64,000 nucleotides of DNA, taken from an uncultured Tateyamaria sp. (GTDB lineage Bacteria > Pseudomonadota > Alphaproteobacteria > Rhodobacterales > Rhodobacteraceae). The notes below the pieces were generated by a model. The model was not told the DNA's origin, did not search any database, and saw nothing but the letters and a program-made list of their open reading frames with translations. Position 1 is the first letter of the stretch. Each line of letters starts with the position of its first letter. A program made the translations under genes and the position numbers. Below, piece by piece: positions 1 through 8,521 of the stretch. The stretch covers positions 1-64,000 of the forward strand of contig NZ_CANLAG010000004.1 in assembly GCF_947488715.1 (NCBI RefSeq). Reading direction: 5' to 3'.

Positions 1-76
1 ATCGAGCCAAAGAGCTCAGGATCACGGTCGGCGAGGGACTGGCTGAAAAAACCGTCGGTGCGATGTGGGGCGTTCA
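1..76 (-). CDS. glyA: Serine hydroxymethyltransferase, N-terminal fragment (runs off the window)
   Basis: The first 25 codons of a gene that leaves the window on the left. The peptide begins MNAPHRTDG and continues FFSQSLADRDPELFGS, the N-terminal signature of alphaproteobacterial serine hydroxymethyltransferase. This cytosolic PLP enzyme converts serine and tetrahydrofolate to glycine and methylene-tetrahydrofolate. The ATG is preceded by AAGGAGAG at normal distance, which fixes the start. The PLP lysine and the active site lie outside the window, so function rests on N-terminal resemblance only. It is divergent from nadK. Confidence 0.85.
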
Positions 77-249
77 TAAACACTCTCCTTGGGATCGAGT
101 CGGTGGCTGATTTGGGTGGTTTCCTATCGGAAACGGCAGCAATGGCAAAGGATGTAAAGCGACGAAACGGCAGTTTGCCGCGGCAATACTGGTAAGGGGT
201 GAAAATATATGGTTCTTTTGACGTCGAACGTCCGCCATAGGAAACATGT
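77..249. promoter_or_regulatory. Divergent intergenic region between glyA and nadK
   Basis: A 173-bp region that must hold promoters for both divergent genes. Visible structure: TTTCC/GGAAA arms around TATC at 120-133, two direct copies of GAAACGGCAG at 130-139 and 164-173, and a small CGGCA-GTT-TGCCG palindrome at 168-180. No ribosome-binding site is obvious in front of nadK. No promoter hexamers were convincing. The repeats could be regulator sites, but no regulator is identifiable. Confidence 0.4.
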
Positions 250-1011
250 ATGCCGCTCAAGATCGCCTTTGCCGCCAGCCGCGCACCCGTGGCGCAAACG
301 GCGCGGGCCGCCCTCATTGCCCGGTATGGCGACGTGCCCATGGTCGAGGCGGACATCATCGTAGCACTGGGCGGCGATGGGTTCATGTTGCAGACCCTGC
401 ATGGGACGCAAGGCCTGGCCGCGCCCGTTTATGGCATGAACCGTGGCACCATCGGCTTTCTGATGAACGAATACAGCGAAACGGGCCTCGAGGCGCGTCT
501 GGAAGCCGCCGAAGAGGCGGACCTCAACCCCTTGTCCATGACGGCCTGGGACCGCGATGGGCGCGAACACCACGCCCTCGCGATCAACGAAGTGTCGTTG
601 CTGCGCGCAGGCCCACAGGCGGCCAAACTGCGGATCACCGTCGATGGACGTCTGCGGATGGAGGAATTGGTCTGTGACGGCGCACTGGTGGCCACACCTG
701 CCGGGTCCACGGCCTACAACTATTCCGCACACGGTCCGGTGTTGCCCATCGGGTCGGATGTGCTGGCCCTCACGGCGGTGGCCGCGTTCCGTCCGCGCCG
801 CTGGCGTGGCGCGCTTTTGCCGAAAATTGCCAAGGTGCGATTTGACGTGCAGGAGCATGAAAAACGCCCCGTCATGGCCGAGGCGGATTCCCGTTCGATC
901 CGCTATGTCACCTCGGTCGAGATCCAGTCCGATCCCACCGTGGAACACCGTATCCTCTTTGATCCCGGTCACGGGCTCGAAGAACGGCTGATTTCGGAAC
1001 AGTTCAATTGA
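250..1011 (+). CDS. nadK: NAD kinase
   Basis: Phosphorylates NAD+ at the 2'-hydroxyl of the adenosine ribose to make NADP+, in the cytosol. The 253-residue length is usual for the short alphaproteobacterial form. The family GGDG motif with catalytic Asp is at residues 41-44. An NE pair is at 113-114, and the conserved [20 protein letters not shown] segment is around 143-162. The ATG at 250 is the only start that keeps the N-terminal beta strand (KIAFAAS). The stop codon overlaps the TTG start of the next gene by four bases, so the two are translationally coupled. NADPH supply could serve the downstream reductase, but that is inference. Confidence 0.95.
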   Translation: MPLKIAFAASRAPVAQTARAALIARYGDVPMVEADIIVALGGDGFMLQTLHGTQGLAAPVYGMNRGTIGFLMNEYSETGLEARLEAAEEADLNPLSMTAWDRDGREHHALAINEVSLLRAGPQAAKLRITVDGRLRMEELVCDGALVATPAGSTAYNYSAHGPVLPIGSDVLALTAVAAFRPRRWRGALLPKIAKVRFDVQEHEKRPVMAEADSRSIRYVTSVEIQSDPTVEHRILFDPGHGLEERLISEQFN

Positions 1012-2207
1012 CTTTGCGCGATGCGGTGCCGCGCAGCCTGTGCACCGATTGTGGCGTGTCGCGGATGGCGGACCCGTCTGCGTGCGGCACGGCCTGCCAG
1101 TTCATCAAACCTGACTACCCCGCGATGGAACGCGCCGTGCATGGGCGCGCACGGGGGCAGGGGGACGAGCAGTTCTTTGGCCCTTTTGAGGCGATGTACC
1201 GCGCCGCGCTGACCTCAGCGGCGCAGGGCGCACAGTGGACGGGCATCACCACCGCGCTGGCCGCGGACCTGTTGGCGCGGGGCAAGGTGGATGCGGTGCT
1301 GACCATGGTGCCGGATGCGCATGACCGCTGGAAACCGCAGCCTGCGTTGATCACCGAGGCCGCCGATATGGTGCGCGCGCGCGGGATGCGCATGGGCTAT
1401 GCGCCCCTGCTGGCGCTGCTGGAGGACGCGCAGGCGGCGGGACACACGCGCCTTGCCGTAGTGGGCATCCCCTGTCAGGTCTATGCGCTGCGGAGGCTCG
1501 AGGCGTCGCTGGGGTTCGACCGGATTTACGTGATCGGCACGCCCTGTTCCGACAACACGACGACCGAGAATTTCCATACGTTCCTGTCGCTGCTGGACGA
1601 AGCACCGGACACGATCAGCTATCTGGAGTTCCGCGCCGACTACAAGGTCGAGCTGCGCTTTGACGATGGGCGCACGCGGCTGATCCCGTTTCTCAGCTTG
1701 CCGATCTCGGACCTGCCGGGGGATTTCTTTCCTCTGACGTGTCGAACGTGCGTGGATTACACCAACGCGCTGGCGGACATCACCGTGGGCTACATGGCGG
1801 GCGAGGGGGCGCAATGGCTGGTGGTGCGCAATGCGCGCGGGGCGGAAATGCTGGCGGGGCTGGGCGACCGGGTCGTGCTGTCCGCGCCGGGGTCGAAGGG
1901 CAAGCGGCACGCGGCGGTCAAGGGGTTCATCGCCAACACCGCGCGGGCCGCCGGTGGTCTGCCGCTGCGGCGGATGCCCGAGTGGGTGCGCCCCATTGTC
2001 AGCTGGCTGCAACCGCGCACCGGGCCGCGCGGCCTCGAATTTGCGCGCACACGGGTCGAGATGAAGGCGGCGGAGACCATCCTGCACCTGCGACAGGCCA
2101 TGCCCGCTAAGATGAAGAATATGATCCCCGACCACGTCTGGCGCATCGCGGCACCCTATGACCTGACGCCGCAGGACGGCGAAACGCCGCCCCGCGATAA
2201 ACCCTGA
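1008..2207 (+). CDS. Coenzyme F420 hydrogenase/dehydrogenase beta-subunit family iron-sulfur protein
   Basis: A 399-residue member of the FrhB/FdhB family. Members reduce substrates using [4Fe-4S] clusters and often FAD; the family includes BciB-type divinyl-chlorophyllide reductases. Cysteines C12, C15, C26 and C30 near the N-terminus, followed by internal cysteines in [13 protein letters not shown] and [14 protein letters not shown], fit cluster ligands. The start is TTG at 1008, inside the nadK stop (TTGA overlap). The next ATG, at 1065, would remove the first two cysteines, so TTG is preferred. No other photosynthesis genes are in the window, so a BciB role is not supported here. Substrate unknown; family assignment is good. 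Confidence 0.8.
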   Translation: MTLRDAVPRSLCTDCGVSRMADPSACGTACQFIKPDYPAMERAVHGRARGQGDEQFFGPFEAMYRAALTSAAQGAQWTGITTALAADLLARGKVDAVLTMVPDAHDRWKPQPALITEAADMVRARGMRMGYAPLLALLEDAQAAGHTRLAVVGIPCQVYALRRLEASLGFDRIYVIGTPCSDNTTTENFHTFLSLLDEAPDTISYLEFRADYKVELRFDDGRTRLIPFLSLPISDLPGDFFPLTCRTCVDYTNALADITVGYMAGEGAQWLVVRNARGAEMLAGLGDRVVLSAPGSKGKRHAAVKGFIANTARAAGGLPLRRMPEWVRPIVSWLQPRTGPRGLEFARTRVEMKAAETILHLRQAMPAKMKNMIPDHVWRIAAPYDLTPQDGETPPRDKP

Positions 2208-2209
2208 GA

Positions 2210-2767
2210 CTAACCTTGCGGCGCCAAGTATGACCGCGCGATCTGCGCGGCCTGCGTCACATCCAGCACCGGCGGCAAAAGGGTCAGCGTGTCGCCGTCC
2301 CCGTCGAGCAGGTGCAGGAAGCTGCCGTGGGAATAGATCCAGCCATATTCCGGGTCCTGAAACAGCGGCTCGACCTCGACACTGAAGGCGTCATAGGCCA
2401 CCTGTAGCGCATCCGTATCGCCGGTCAGCCCGATAAAATCCGGGTGGATCGCGGCCAGTGGCGCGCCCATCGTCTCGACCGTGTCCTGATCGGGCGCCAC
2501 CGTGATCATCACCGGCGTCACCGCGATACCGTCAGTGGCCAGATCATCCACCACCTGCGCCATCAGCGGCAGGGCCGCCGAACAGATGTTGAGACAATTG
2601 GCATAGCCAAAGAACACCAGCTGCGCGCGCCCGTCCGGATCCGCCTGGGTCCGTGTCTGGCCGAACTGGTCAGTCAGGCTATAGGGCCCGCCGATCGCGA
2701 CCGGAAACGGGCTTTGTGCGGCCGCGGGAATCGCGGCCAGACACAATAGGGCCATCAAACGCCGCAT
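2210..2767 (-). CDS. SCO1/SenC/PrrC family thioredoxin-like copper protein
   Basis: A 185-residue exported protein with a cleavable signal peptide (MRRLMALLCLAAIPAAAQ). The mature part is a thioredoxin fold with the SCO copper/redox motif CLNIC (C58, C62) after VFFGYANC, and the conserved distal histidine in SHGSF (H147). SCO proteins deliver copper to the CuA site of cytochrome c oxidase or act as periplasmic thiol reductants. It is the last gene of a three-gene leftward operon with 3771-type small secreted partners, starting three bases after the stop of the upstream gene. No cox genes are adjacent, so a redox or copper role for the two neighbours is possible. Family call is firm, target unknown. 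Confidence 0.88.
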   Translation of the reverse strand: MRRLMALLCLAAIPAAAQSPFPVAIGGPYSLTDQFGQTRTQADPDGRAQLVFFGYANCLNICSAALPLMAQVVDDLATDGIAVTPVMITVAPDQDTVETMGAPLAAIHPDFIGLTGDTDALQVAYDAFSVEVEPLFQDPEYGWIYSHGSFLHLLDGDGDTLTLLPPVLDVTQAAQIARSYLAPQG

Positions 2768-2770
2768 CGC

Positions 2771-3331
2771 TCAGAAATTCTCGGCGATGAACGTGGCGTC
2801 CTCTTCGAGGCCCAGACCCAGATAGCCTTCGGTCGCGATGATCTCCTTGATGCGGGGATCACGGCGGAACCACGGGCCTTTGCCCTTGGCCTCGGGATGT
2901 TCCTTGGCCCAATTCTTGGTCCACTTGTTGGCCTTGATCTTGTCGGCACCGGCCGCCTGGATCGTCTGCACCAGATAGACGTTATTGGCACCCAGTTCCG
3001 GGTCATCCAGCATCAGCCCATCCACCGTGACCTGCTGGCCGCAAAACGGGGCAAGTTCCACGGCGGCACCGGTGAACGCAGGCTGGCTGTTCTTCATCGG
3101 CAGGACCAGCACACCGTCGGCGGCACGCACCAGACCCAACTGCCGCTTGCCCGCGCCGCAATCATCGGGGCAATCGCCGGTGAGCGTGCACAGCACATCC
3201 ACGACCTCGGCGTCAAACTTGGCAGGCACCTCGGCATAGAGGTTCCAACTGCGCGCCTCGGACCCTTCCGAGAAATCCTGCGCGGCGAGCGGGCTGGCCG
3301 CCAGGGCCAGAATGGCAATCAAATGCTTCAT
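2771..3331 (-). CDS. Secreted cysteine-containing protein of unknown function
   Basis: A 186-residue protein with a clear signal peptide (MKHLIAILALAASPLAAQ). The mature domain has a C48...C54...C58 cluster (LCTLTGDCPDDCGAG) and a further Cys at 97 in the APFCGQQVTVDG segment. The C-terminal half is rich in Trp, Lys and Glu. The start ATG overlaps the upstream stop (ATGA), and an SCO1 gene follows three bases after its own stop. I do not recognise the family. Context suggests a periplasmic protein whose thiols or metal are handled by the SCO protein. Confidence 0.7.
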   Translation of the reverse strand: MKHLIAILALAASPLAAQDFSEGSEARSWNLYAEVPAKFDAEVVDVLCTLTGDCPDDCGAGKRQLGLVRAADGVLVLPMKNSQPAFTGAAVELAPFCGQQVTVDGLMLDDPELGANNVYLVQTIQAAGADKIKANKWTKNWAKEHPEAKGKGPWFRRDPRIKEIIATEGYLGLGLEEDATFIAENF

Positions 3332-3780
3332 TTGTTCGGATCCGGAATAGAGAACGACGGCACGTTGCCGTAATCGTTGTGGTTCACATTGGTGATGTCC
3401 TGATCGGACACGACATCGGACACGACGAGATAGTTCAGCCCGTCCCGCTCATACAGCATGCCGTCCGCCTCGACCGTATGCGCGGCCAACCGCAACAGCG
3501 TGTCGCCGCCTGCGGCCTCTGCGTCATTGTCCACCTTGAGGATCGTATAAACCGTGCCGTCCTCGGCCAGCAGCCCCACGGGGATGCCGCCCGCGCTGCA
3601 CCACAGTGCGCAGGTGTGGTGCGCCGACCCAACCACCGCATCCGGGCTGCCCATCACGCCGGAATAGTAGCACCAGGTGTCGATGATCTCGCCGGTGACC
3701 TGAACACGGGTGCCTTCGGCGGCATACCCCGTCACAGGCAAGGCGAGCGCGGCAAGTGCGCCCAGTAACAGTGATCGCAT
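3328..3780 (-). CDS. Secreted Cys/His protein of unknown function, first gene of the SCO operon
   Basis: A 150-residue protein with a signal peptide ending near GYAAEG. The mature part contains the unusual string WCYYSGVMG then HHTCALWC, giving C37, H54, H55, C57 and C61. This CxxxC with flanking histidines resembles the SCO motif spacing and could bind copper or form a disulfide. The remainder looks like a small beta-rich domain. It heads the leftward operon and overlaps the next gene by ATGA. I recognise it as a conserved Roseobacter-type hypothetical but not by function. Confidence 0.7.
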   Translation of the reverse strand: MRSLLLGALAALALPVTGYAAEGTRVQVTGEIIDTWCYYSGVMGSPDAVVGSAHHTCALWCSAGGIPVGLLAEDGTVYTILKVDNDAEAAGGDTLLRLAAHTVEADGMLYERDGLNYLVVSDVVSDQDITNVNHNDYGNVPSFSIPDPNK

Positions 3781-3948
3781 GTTTGTCTGTCCTTCATCTG
3801 GTGTCGTTACGTCAGCCTACCGCGCCTGTGCCACGGGTCAAATCACGCTTTGGGTTTTCGGCGAATTTGTGATCGCTTGGCCCGCGCGGGCCGCCGTGCT
3901 AGGTTGAACGCCAACCACAGGGGCATCCAACGCCCGGACAAGACAGGC

Positions 3949-4962
3949 ATGACGGCACTCAGCAAATACGACCGGCTCGAAGCAACGGGCCTGTGGCGCG
4001 CCTCCTCCGAGGCGCAGCGCCGCGAAGTTGTGGTGTCCATCGGCGATGCCACACTGGTGATTTCCGACCTCAACGACCGCGCAATCACCCATTGGTCCCT
4101 GGCCGCTGTCGAACGCGGACAGGCGAGCACGGGCAAGGCCGTGTTCCACCCCGATGGCGATCCTGACGAGACGCTGGAACTTGGCCCCGACGAAGCGGAG
4201 ATGATTGGTGCCATCGACACCCTGCGTCACGCGGTGGCCCGCGCGCGCCCCCATCCGGGCCGCCTGCGCTGGCTGGGCGTGGGACTGTCGTTGTCCGCTG
4301 TCGTGGCACTTGGCGTGTTGTGGCTGCCCGGCGCTCTGGTCGATCACGCCATGCGCGTTGTGCCACCGGTCAAACAGGCGGAAATCGGCGGCGCGCTGCT
4401 CGCCCGCATCGCGCGTGTCTCCGGCACCCCCTGCCGCACACCCGAAGCCACGGCGGCACTGACGGCACTCGCGGGACGAACCGGGGCCGCCCGCGTGATG
4501 ATCCTGCCCGGTGGCGTCCGCGAGGCGCTGTCACTGCCCGGCGGGACGGTCCTGCTGAACCGCGCATTGGTCGAGGATTTCGAGGAACCGGACGTCGCCG
4601 CAGGCTACGTGCTGGTCGAAGAGGTGCGGTCCGCCGCCCATCCGCCCCTGCGCGGCTTGCTCGAACACGCCGGCACAAGGGCCGTCGCGACGCTGTTGAC
4701 CACCGGGGCCCTGCCGCCGCAAACGCTCGACACCTATACCGAGGCGCAATTGTCCACGCTGGTGCCTGTGCTGTCGCCCGACATGATCCTGCCCGCCTTT
4801 GCCGCTGCAGAGGTGCGCAGCACACCCTACGCCCGCGCCCGCGATATCTCGGGCGAGGAAACGCTGGAATTGATCGAAGCGGACCCGATGGCGGGCAAAC
4901 AGGGCGACCCGATCATGCCGGATCGCGATTGGCTGCAACTTCAGGCCATCTGCGAAAGCTGA
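3949..4962 (+). CDS. Membrane-anchored M48-like peptidase homologue lacking the zinc motif
   Basis: A 337-residue protein with a soluble N-terminal beta-rich domain (1-100), one membrane segment at about 108-130 (LGVGLSLSAVVALGVLWLPG) and a C-terminal domain. That domain carries the M48 peptidase landmark ALSLPGGTVLLNRALVE (193-209). In active M48 enzymes the next helix holds HExxH; here the aligned stretch reads GYVLVEEVR (219-227), with no histidines. It is therefore probably a pseudo-enzyme, perhaps an adaptor or inhibitor. The start was set at the ATG of MTALSKYDRL; the frame stays open upstream to 3850, but that part has no family-like sequence. It converges on the SPOR gene with 13 bp between them. 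Confidence 0.7.
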   Translation: MTALSKYDRLEATGLWRASSEAQRREVVVSIGDATLVISDLNDRAITHWSLAAVERGQASTGKAVFHPDGDPDETLELGPDEAEMIGAIDTLRHAVARARPHPGRLRWLGVGLSLSAVVALGVLWLPGALVDHAMRVVPPVKQAEIGGALLARIARVSGTPCRTPEATAALTALAGRTGAARVMILPGGVREALSLPGGTVLLNRALVEDFEEPDVAAGYVLVEEVRSAAHPPLRGLLEHAGTRAVATLLTTGALPPQTLDTYTEAQLSTLVPVLSPDMILPAFAAAEVRSTPYARARDISGEETLELIEADPMAGKQGDPIMPDRDWLQLQAICES

Positions 4963-4975
4963 CGACAGCCCCCGC

Positions 4976-6517
4976 TTAGCGGACGAAGGCGTCCCCAAAC
5001 CCGGCCGACCGGCTGCGCGCCAGCGCCCGGCCCAAATCAGCCTGCGCAAAGGGGCCAGCAACAACCACCTGATAGGTCTTGCCGCCGCGTGTCACCTTGC
5101 CGATGCGCGCGGGCAACCCGGCGCGGATGATGCGCTGTGCCGCGGCTTGTGCGTTCGCGGGCTGGCCAAAGGTGCCAACCTGAACATAACGTCCCTTGGT
5201 CACAGCTTTGGGCGCAGGCTTGGCAGCCACCTTGGGCTTGGCGCGCACGGGCGCTTTGACAACCGGGGCAGGGGCTGACCGCGTTGACACGGTGGGCTGG
5301 CGCGCCTTGGCCTTATTGCGCACGATCCGCTTGCCCAGCACACCGTCGCGCTGCACCAGCGTTACGGTGCCAAGCTCGCGCTGCTGGGTCGCCGTGTCCG
5401 TGTAGGGGTAAACCAGCGCCACCGTTGTGGTCACATCGCGCCCGGTTTCACGATCAATCAGGCGGCGTGGCACCGTGTTTGTCCAGATCAACCGCGTCCG
5501 GGCCACACCGGCCAGGGATTGCTCCGCACGGCGCGGGTTCAGGCGGTCATCTTCCCAAACCGGGCGATAGCCTTTGGGCACGCGGTAGGCATTGTCGGGC
5601 TGGCGCGCGTCAAACACCTGGCGCGGCACCACACGGGTCTGCGGACCCACTGTGCCGGATTGTGCAGATGTTACTGTGCGCGCCGGAACGCGGCGAATGG
5701 TCGGGGCTGCGGTTGCAACCCGTGGCGCAGGGGCTGTGACCCGAGGGGCCGGTGCCGTGCGGTTCGCCAATGGCTGCGGGCCGCAGCGCACGGGCGCAAT
5801 CGCACCAGAGTTGATATAGCGCGAGCTCACAGGCGACGCGCCGGTGCAGGCCGGTTGCCGTGTCGGTACGGCTGCTGCCGTGCGTGGCGCGGGGGCTGTG
5901 CGCGGCGCAGTCACAACCTTACGCTGCGCGGGCGCTGCGGGCTGAACGACAACTGGTTTTGGTGCTGCACGTGGGGTCGCAACGGCCACTGTGGGTGCTG
6001 CAGGGCGACGCACTGTGACACGTGGCGCAGGCTTGGGGGCCGGTGGCTTGGCCACAGTCACGCGGCGCGGCGCGGGCGCAGGCGCTGGACGCGCGGCTGT
6101 GACGGTTGGCGATTTCGGTGCGGCGGTCGGGGCAGGGCGCGTCGCGGCGGGCGCTGCTGCACGCGGCGCAGGCGCCGGTGTGGCCGCAGGGGGGGCAACG
6201 GTGATCTGCTCGACATTGCGCGCGGTCTGCGCGGGCTGCGTGCGCACGGCGGCGGCCGCATTTGCACTCAGCGACGGCGACTGGCCGCACACCAACTGCC
6301 GTTGCCGATTGACCCGCGGCACCCATGTGACATTGCCGTCAATGCCCGCACGGATAAACACACACCCCTTGCTGTCCACATATTGCGACCCCTTGAAGGA
6401 CGCAGGCGGAAACTCCGCCGGTGCCTGCGCATTGCGCAGGTTCTGGGCATGCAACGCACCAACGCCCATGGACGCGGCAATCACAGCAAGCGCGACAACT
6501 CTTGTAACTTTCATCAT
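4976..6517 (-). CDS. SPOR-domain protein with long Ala/Pro-rich linker
   Basis: A 513-residue exported protein. The signal peptide is MMKVTRVVALAVIAASMGVG, cleaved near LHAQ. It is followed by a small Cys-containing domain (YVDSKGCVFIRAG ... LVCGQ), then roughly 200 residues of low-complexity Ala-Pro-Thr-Arg linker. A middle domain contains the VPKGYRPVWEDDRLNPRRA region. The final 75 residues form a SPOR domain (GRYVQVGTFGQPANAQAAAQ). SPOR domains bind denuded septal peptidoglycan, so a cell-envelope or division role is likely. GTG at 6526 is also possible, but GGGGGA lies just before the ATGs at 6514/6517. The linker is GC-rich and throws long spurious frames on the other strand. Confidence 0.85.
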   Translation of the reverse strand: MMKVTRVVALAVIAASMGVGALHAQNLRNAQAPAEFPPASFKGSQYVDSKGCVFIRAGIDGNVTWVPRVNRQRQLVCGQSPSLSANAAAAVRTQPAQTARNVEQITVAPPAATPAPAPRAAAPAATRPAPTAAPKSPTVTAARPAPAPAPRRVTVAKPPAPKPAPRVTVRRPAAPTVAVATPRAAPKPVVVQPAAPAQRKVVTAPRTAPAPRTAAAVPTRQPACTGASPVSSRYINSGAIAPVRCGPQPLANRTAPAPRVTAPAPRVATAAPTIRRVPARTVTSAQSGTVGPQTRVVPRQVFDARQPDNAYRVPKGYRPVWEDDRLNPRRAEQSLAGVARTRLIWTNTVPRRLIDRETGRDVTTTVALVYPYTDTATQQRELGTVTLVQRDGVLGKRIVRNKAKARQPTVSTRSAPAPVVKAPVRAKPKVAAKPAPKAVTKGRYVQVGTFGQPANAQAAAQRIIRAGLPARIGKVTRGGKTYQVVVAGPFAQADLGRALARSRSAGFGDAFVR

Positions 6518-6580
6518 ATCCCCCACAAGATATGGAAGAAACGATGCCCCAACTGCCTGCCAGAGTAAAGGCCGCGCCCG

Positions 6581-7213
6581 CTATTTGGTCCCAAACATGC
6601 GGTCTCCCGCATCACCAAGGCCCGGAACGATGTATCCAACCTCGTTCAAACGGTCATCCACTGCCGCTGTGACAATCGGAACATCCGGGTGCGCCTCCTG
6701 CATCCGGGCGATTCCCTCAGGTGCCGCCAGCAGACACAGGAACCGGATATTGGTGGCCCCGGCCTCTTTCAGCAGGTCAATCGCCGCCGCCGATGAATTG
6801 CCCGTGGCCAGCATAGGATCCACCGCAATCACCAACCGATCATCCAACCCCTCGGGTGCCTTGAAGTAATATTGCACCGGCTTCAGCGTCTCTTCGTCCC
6901 GGTAAAGACCGACAAACCCAACCCGCGCCGACGGGATCAGCTCCAGCACGCCGTCCAGCAACCCGTTGCCCGCCCGCAGGATCGAGATCAAGGCCAGCTT
7001 CTTGCCCGCCAGCGTCGGCGCATCCATCGCCTGCATGGGTGTCTCGATCCGCTTGGTTGTCATCGGCAAGCCGCGGGTGACCTCATAAGCCAACAACTGG
7101 CTGATCTCGCGCAGCAACTGCCGGAACACCGCTGTGGGCGTGTCGCGGTCGCGCATGATGGTCAGCTTGTGCTGTACCAAAGGATGATCGACGACGGTCA
7201 AATGGTCGGACAT
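6581..7213 (-). CDS. upp: Uracil phosphoribosyltransferase
   Basis: Salvages uracil with PRPP to make UMP in the cytosol. The 210-residue length matches the family. The protein shows the type I PRTase features: [22 protein letters not shown] at the start, [13 protein letters not shown] in the middle, the PRPP loop [16 protein letters not shown], and the C-terminal [17 protein letters not shown] that binds uracil. The ATG is preceded by GAGGAGCTGCCCC. It is the last gene of the leftward nucleoside salvage operon. A 144-bp gap holding a dispersed repeat separates it from deoB. Confidence 0.97.
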   Translation of the reverse strand: MSDHLTVVDHPLVQHKLTIMRDRDTPTAVFRQLLREISQLLAYEVTRGLPMTTKRIETPMQAMDAPTLAGKKLALISILRAGNGLLDGVLELIPSARVGFVGLYRDEETLKPVQYYFKAPEGLDDRLVIAVDPMLATGNSSAAAIDLLKEAGATNIRFLCLLAAPEGIARMQEAHPDVPIVTAAVDDRLNEVGYIVPGLGDAGDRMFGTK

Positions 7214-7264
7214 GGGGCAGCTCCTCTTTTGCCCTCCTTCTGCAACGCGCAGGCGCCGGGAACA

Positions 7265-7322
7265 ATCCCCCCTTCCTTTCGCCGTAAAATACCTCGGGGT
7301 TTGGGGCAGCGCCCCAATGCGC
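7265..7322 (-). repeat. Dispersed palindromic intergenic repeat, degenerate copy A
   Basis: Read on the minus strand, this deoB-upp spacer has a G-rich hairpin (GGGGCGCTGCCCC) followed by CCCCGAGGTATTTTACGGC, then GAAAGG. The layout matches four other copies in the window (11346, 34588, 34781, 42640), whose core is GGAGTTTATCTGGCAAGATG. This copy is the most diverged. It may act as an mRNA processing or attenuation element inside the operon. Confidence 0.5.
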
Positions 7323-7357
7323 GCCAGCGCAAAAACATCGCGCGCGCCGTCAGGCGC

Positions 7358-8521
7358 TCATTTTGCTGAAACGCCCAGGTGCCGCGCGACCAGATGGGCC
7401 ACATCCGCAAACCCGATCAGACCCGGTGCTGCGGCCCCCTCCACCAGAACCGGCACCCGCTCGCGCGTATGATCCGTACCAACCCAAGTGGGGTCATTGC
7501 CATGATCTGCCGTCAGCACCAACAGATCGCCAGGCCGCAACCGCGCGCGCAGCCGCCCGATCTCCGCATCAAACCACTCCAGATGCCGGGCATAGCCCGC
7601 CACATCCCGCCGATGCCCATAGAGGCTGTCGAACTCCACGAAATTGGCGAATGTCAGACTGCCGTCCGCAGCCTCGTCCACCAGATCCGACAGATGCCCC
7701 ATCAACACCCGGTCATCGCCCTTGCGCACCTCATCGAACCCCTGCATGGAAAAGATGTCGCCCACCTTGCCCACACCGTAAACCGCGCGCCCAGCGTCCT
7801 GCACCCAATTGGTCAGGATCGGCGCGGGCGGCATAATGGCAAAGTCGCGCCGGTTGGTCGTCCGCTCAAAAGCGCCGTCCGTGCCAACAAAAGGCCGCGC
7901 AATCACCCGACCAACCCGCATTTCATGCAGCATCGGCGCCACCGCCGCGCACAACTCCAACAAACGCTCCAACCCAAAGGTCTCTTCATGCGCCGCAATC
8001 TGAAACACGCTGTCTGCCGAGGTATAGCAAATCGGCTGCCCGGACTGCATGTGCGCGGCCCCGTGCCGCGCGATGATCTCTGTGCCCGACGCGTGGCAGT
8101 TGCCCAATATGCCCGCGACACCCGCCGCCTCACATACCGCCTGCACCACGGTCTCGGGAAAGGCGGGCGTTCTGTCCGGAAAATAGTGCCAGGCCCACGG
8201 CACCGGCAACCCGGCAAGCTCCCAATGCCCCGACGGCGTGTCCTTGCCCTGCGATGTCTCCGTGGCGGCACCTGCACGCGGCACCGCAACTGTCTCACCA
8301 GCGGCCAGCGCCATGGCATCAGACAGGCCTAGGTCCATCAGGGTCGGGACACGCAACGCGCCGCGCCGCCCCTCATCCGCATGGCCCGCCGCACAGGCGT
8401 CTATAATATGGCCCAACGTGTTTGCGCCTGTGTCCGGCACATCCCCGTTGAAATAGGCATGCGCATCTGGCGCACCGCCGATCCCCACGGAATCCATCAC
8501 AACCAGAAACGCCCGGCCCAT
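7358..8521 (-). CDS. deoB: Phosphopentomutase
   Basis: Interconverts (deoxy)ribose 1-phosphate and 5-phosphate, linking nucleoside phosphorolysis to central metabolism. The 387-residue length is normal. It belongs to the alkaline phosphatase superfamily: the metal-binding N-terminus is MGRAFLVVMDSVGIGGAPDA, followed by the DTGANTLGHI motif with the phosphorylated Thr, and near the C-terminus the metal site VLTADHGNDPTWVGTDHTRE. Its ATG shares one base with the deoA stop (TGATG), so it is translationally coupled. Confidence 0.97.
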   Translation of the reverse strand: MGRAFLVVMDSVGIGGAPDAHAYFNGDVPDTGANTLGHIIDACAAGHADEGRRGALRVPTLMDLGLSDAMALAAGETVAVPRAGAATETSQGKDTPSGHWELAGLPVPWAWHYFPDRTPAFPETVVQAVCEAAGVAGILGNCHASGTEIIARHGAAHMQSGQPICYTSADSVFQIAAHEETFGLERLLELCAAVAPMLHEMRVGRVIARPFVGTDGAFERTTNRRDFAIMPPAPILTNWVQDAGRAVYGVGKVGDIFSMQGFDEVRKGDDRVLMGHLSDLVDEAADGSLTFANFVEFDSLYGHRRDVAGYARHLEWFDAEIGRLRARLRPGDLLVLTADHGNDPTWVGTDHTRERVPVLVEGAAAPGLIGFADVAHLVARHLGVSAK

